Part shown: positions 12,677 through 13,311 of the stretch, piece by piece
How positions within the stretch are numbered: the stretch's first letter is position 1
Layout of the letters: each line of letters begins with the position of its first letter
NCBI GenBank assembly: GCA_946481465.1
Contig: CAMLOC010000028.1
Coordinates: forward strand, 1-13,311
Origin: an uncultured Shinella sp.
Lineage (GTDB): Bacteria; Pseudomonadota; Alphaproteobacteria; Rhizobiales; Rhizobiaceae
Length of the DNA stretch: 13,311 bases
Direction: 5' to 3'
Notes under the pieces: generated by a model
What the model was told of the DNA's origin: nothing
The model's input: the letters and a program-made list of their open reading frames with translations, nothing else
Databases searched by the model: none
Position numbers and translations under genes: made by a program

Positions 12677-13311
12677 AGCGCCCACTCCGGCTTGCGGTCG
12701 AGGACCGGCAGGGGATGCCGGTCGGCGCCGATCTTCGGCATGCAGTTGAGCAGGCCCCGCGTATAGGGGTGCTCGGCCTCGGAAAGCCGGGAGGCCGGCA
12801 GTTCCTCGACGATGCGCCCGGCATACATGACGATGACCCGGTCGCAGAAGGACGAGACGAGCCGGAGGTCGTGCGAGATGAAGATGAGCCCCATGCCGCG
12901 GTCGGCGACCAGCCGGTGCAGGATGCCGAGCACGTCGAGTTGCACGGTCACGTCGAGCGCCGAGGTCGGCTCGTCGGCGATCAGAAGCTCCGGGCCGGCC
13001 ACCAGCATCATGGCGATCATGGCGCGCTGGCCCATGCCGCCCGAGACCTCGTGCGGATAGAGGTCGAAGACGCGTTCGGGATCACGGATCTGCACGGCGG
13101 CCAGCATGTCGAGCGCCCGCCTGCGCGCCTCCGCCCTGCCGACCGGCTCGTGTGTGCGCAGCGTCTCGATGATCTGGCGGCCGATGCTCATGACCGGATT
13201 GAGCGAATATTTCGGATCCTGCAGGATCATGGCGATGCGTTTGCCGCGCAGAGCGCGCCGCTCCGCCTTCGAGGCCGCGGGGAGATCGATGCCGTTGAAA
13301 TCCAGCTTTTC
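12673..13311 (-). CDS. ABC importer ATP-binding subunit (DppD/NikD-like), N-terminus beyond window
   Basis: First of a pair of ABC ATPases; 212 residues are visible and the frame is open to the window edge, so the Walker A region and start lie outside. Seen: Q-loop MILQDPKYSLNPVMSIGRQ, signature VSGGMGQRAMIAMMLV (the GGM form usual in DppD/OppD-type subunits), Walker B LLIADEPTSALD, H-loop FISHD, and the C-terminal HPYTRGLLNCMP segment of the oligopeptide/dipeptide transporter family. An internal ATG at 13230 falls in the Q-loop and is not the start. With the downstream ATPase it should make the paired nucleotide-binding subunits of one importer, whose permeases and binding protein would be encoded upstream, off the window. 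Peptides, nickel, opines and other solutes are all possible substrates. Confidence 0.92.
   Translation of the reverse strand, partial: EKLDFNGIDLPAASKAERRALRGKRIAMILQDPKYSLNPVMSIGRQIIETLRTHEPVGRAEARRRALDMLAAVQIRDPERVFDLYPHEVSGGMGQRAMIAMMLVAGPELLIADEPTSALDVTVQLDVLGILHRLVADRGMGLIFISHDLRLVSSFCDRVIVMYAGRIVEELPASRLSEAEHPYTRGLLNCMPKIGADRHPLPVLDRKPEWAL

Noticed and set aside
12677..12685. GTG start for the DppF-like ATPase
   Set aside because: ATG 12676 overlaps the preceding stop as ATGA, the usual coupled arrangement; the GTG adds only three unconserved residues.

Overview
The window is GC-rich and tightly packed, with 14 protein-coding genes and no tRNA, rRNA, CRISPR array or insertion sequence that I can see. 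Gene content and order suggest an alphaproteobacterium of the Rhizobiaceae (Agrobacterium, Rhizobium, Shinella or Ensifer-like). The clues are a norE-norF-norC-norB order, a putA gene without a DNA-binding domain divergent from an Lrp-type putR, and NnrR/FNR-type operators. The genus is an inference.

Region 1 (1-2916) handles nitric oxide. On the minus strand norE, norF, norC and the start of norB form a cytochrome c-dependent NO reductase operon. Divergent from norE, a 51-residue two-helix membrane protein and a hemerythrin-like di-iron protein form a small plus-strand operon.

Region 2 (2923-7577) is an oxygen-independent ubiquinone module. On the minus strand ubiT, ubiU and ubiV are tightly coupled and carry the expected Fe-S cysteines. 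Divergent from ubiT, ubiD and ubiX overlap by 4 bases and end at a strong intrinsic terminator. They encode a prFMN-dependent decarboxylase and the prenyltransferase that makes its cofactor.

Three 16-bp dyads of the form TTTG(C/T)Gnnnn(C/G)(G/A)CAAA (centres 1323.5, 2231.5 and 5405.5) tie regions 1 and 2 together. They lie upstream of norC, between norE and the small membrane gene, and between ubiT and ubiD. Each has a -10-like hexamer where a class II FNR/NnrR promoter would place it. The likely picture is one low-oxygen or NO-responsive regulator inducing both NO reduction and the quinone synthesis that anaerobic respiration needs.

Region 3 (7585-11920) is proline catabolism: putA on the minus strand and the divergent regulator putR on the plus strand. 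Their short AT-rich intergenic region holds a perfect 12-bp palindrome and overlapping opposed -10 elements.

Region 4 (11927-13311) holds two overlapping ATP-binding subunits of an oligopeptide/nickel/opine-type ABC importer, the upstream one cut by the window edge.

No gene-free stretch exceeds 300 bases. The longest gaps are 1192-1346, 2191-2289, 5343-5446 and 11335-11446, and each holds regulatory sequence described below.
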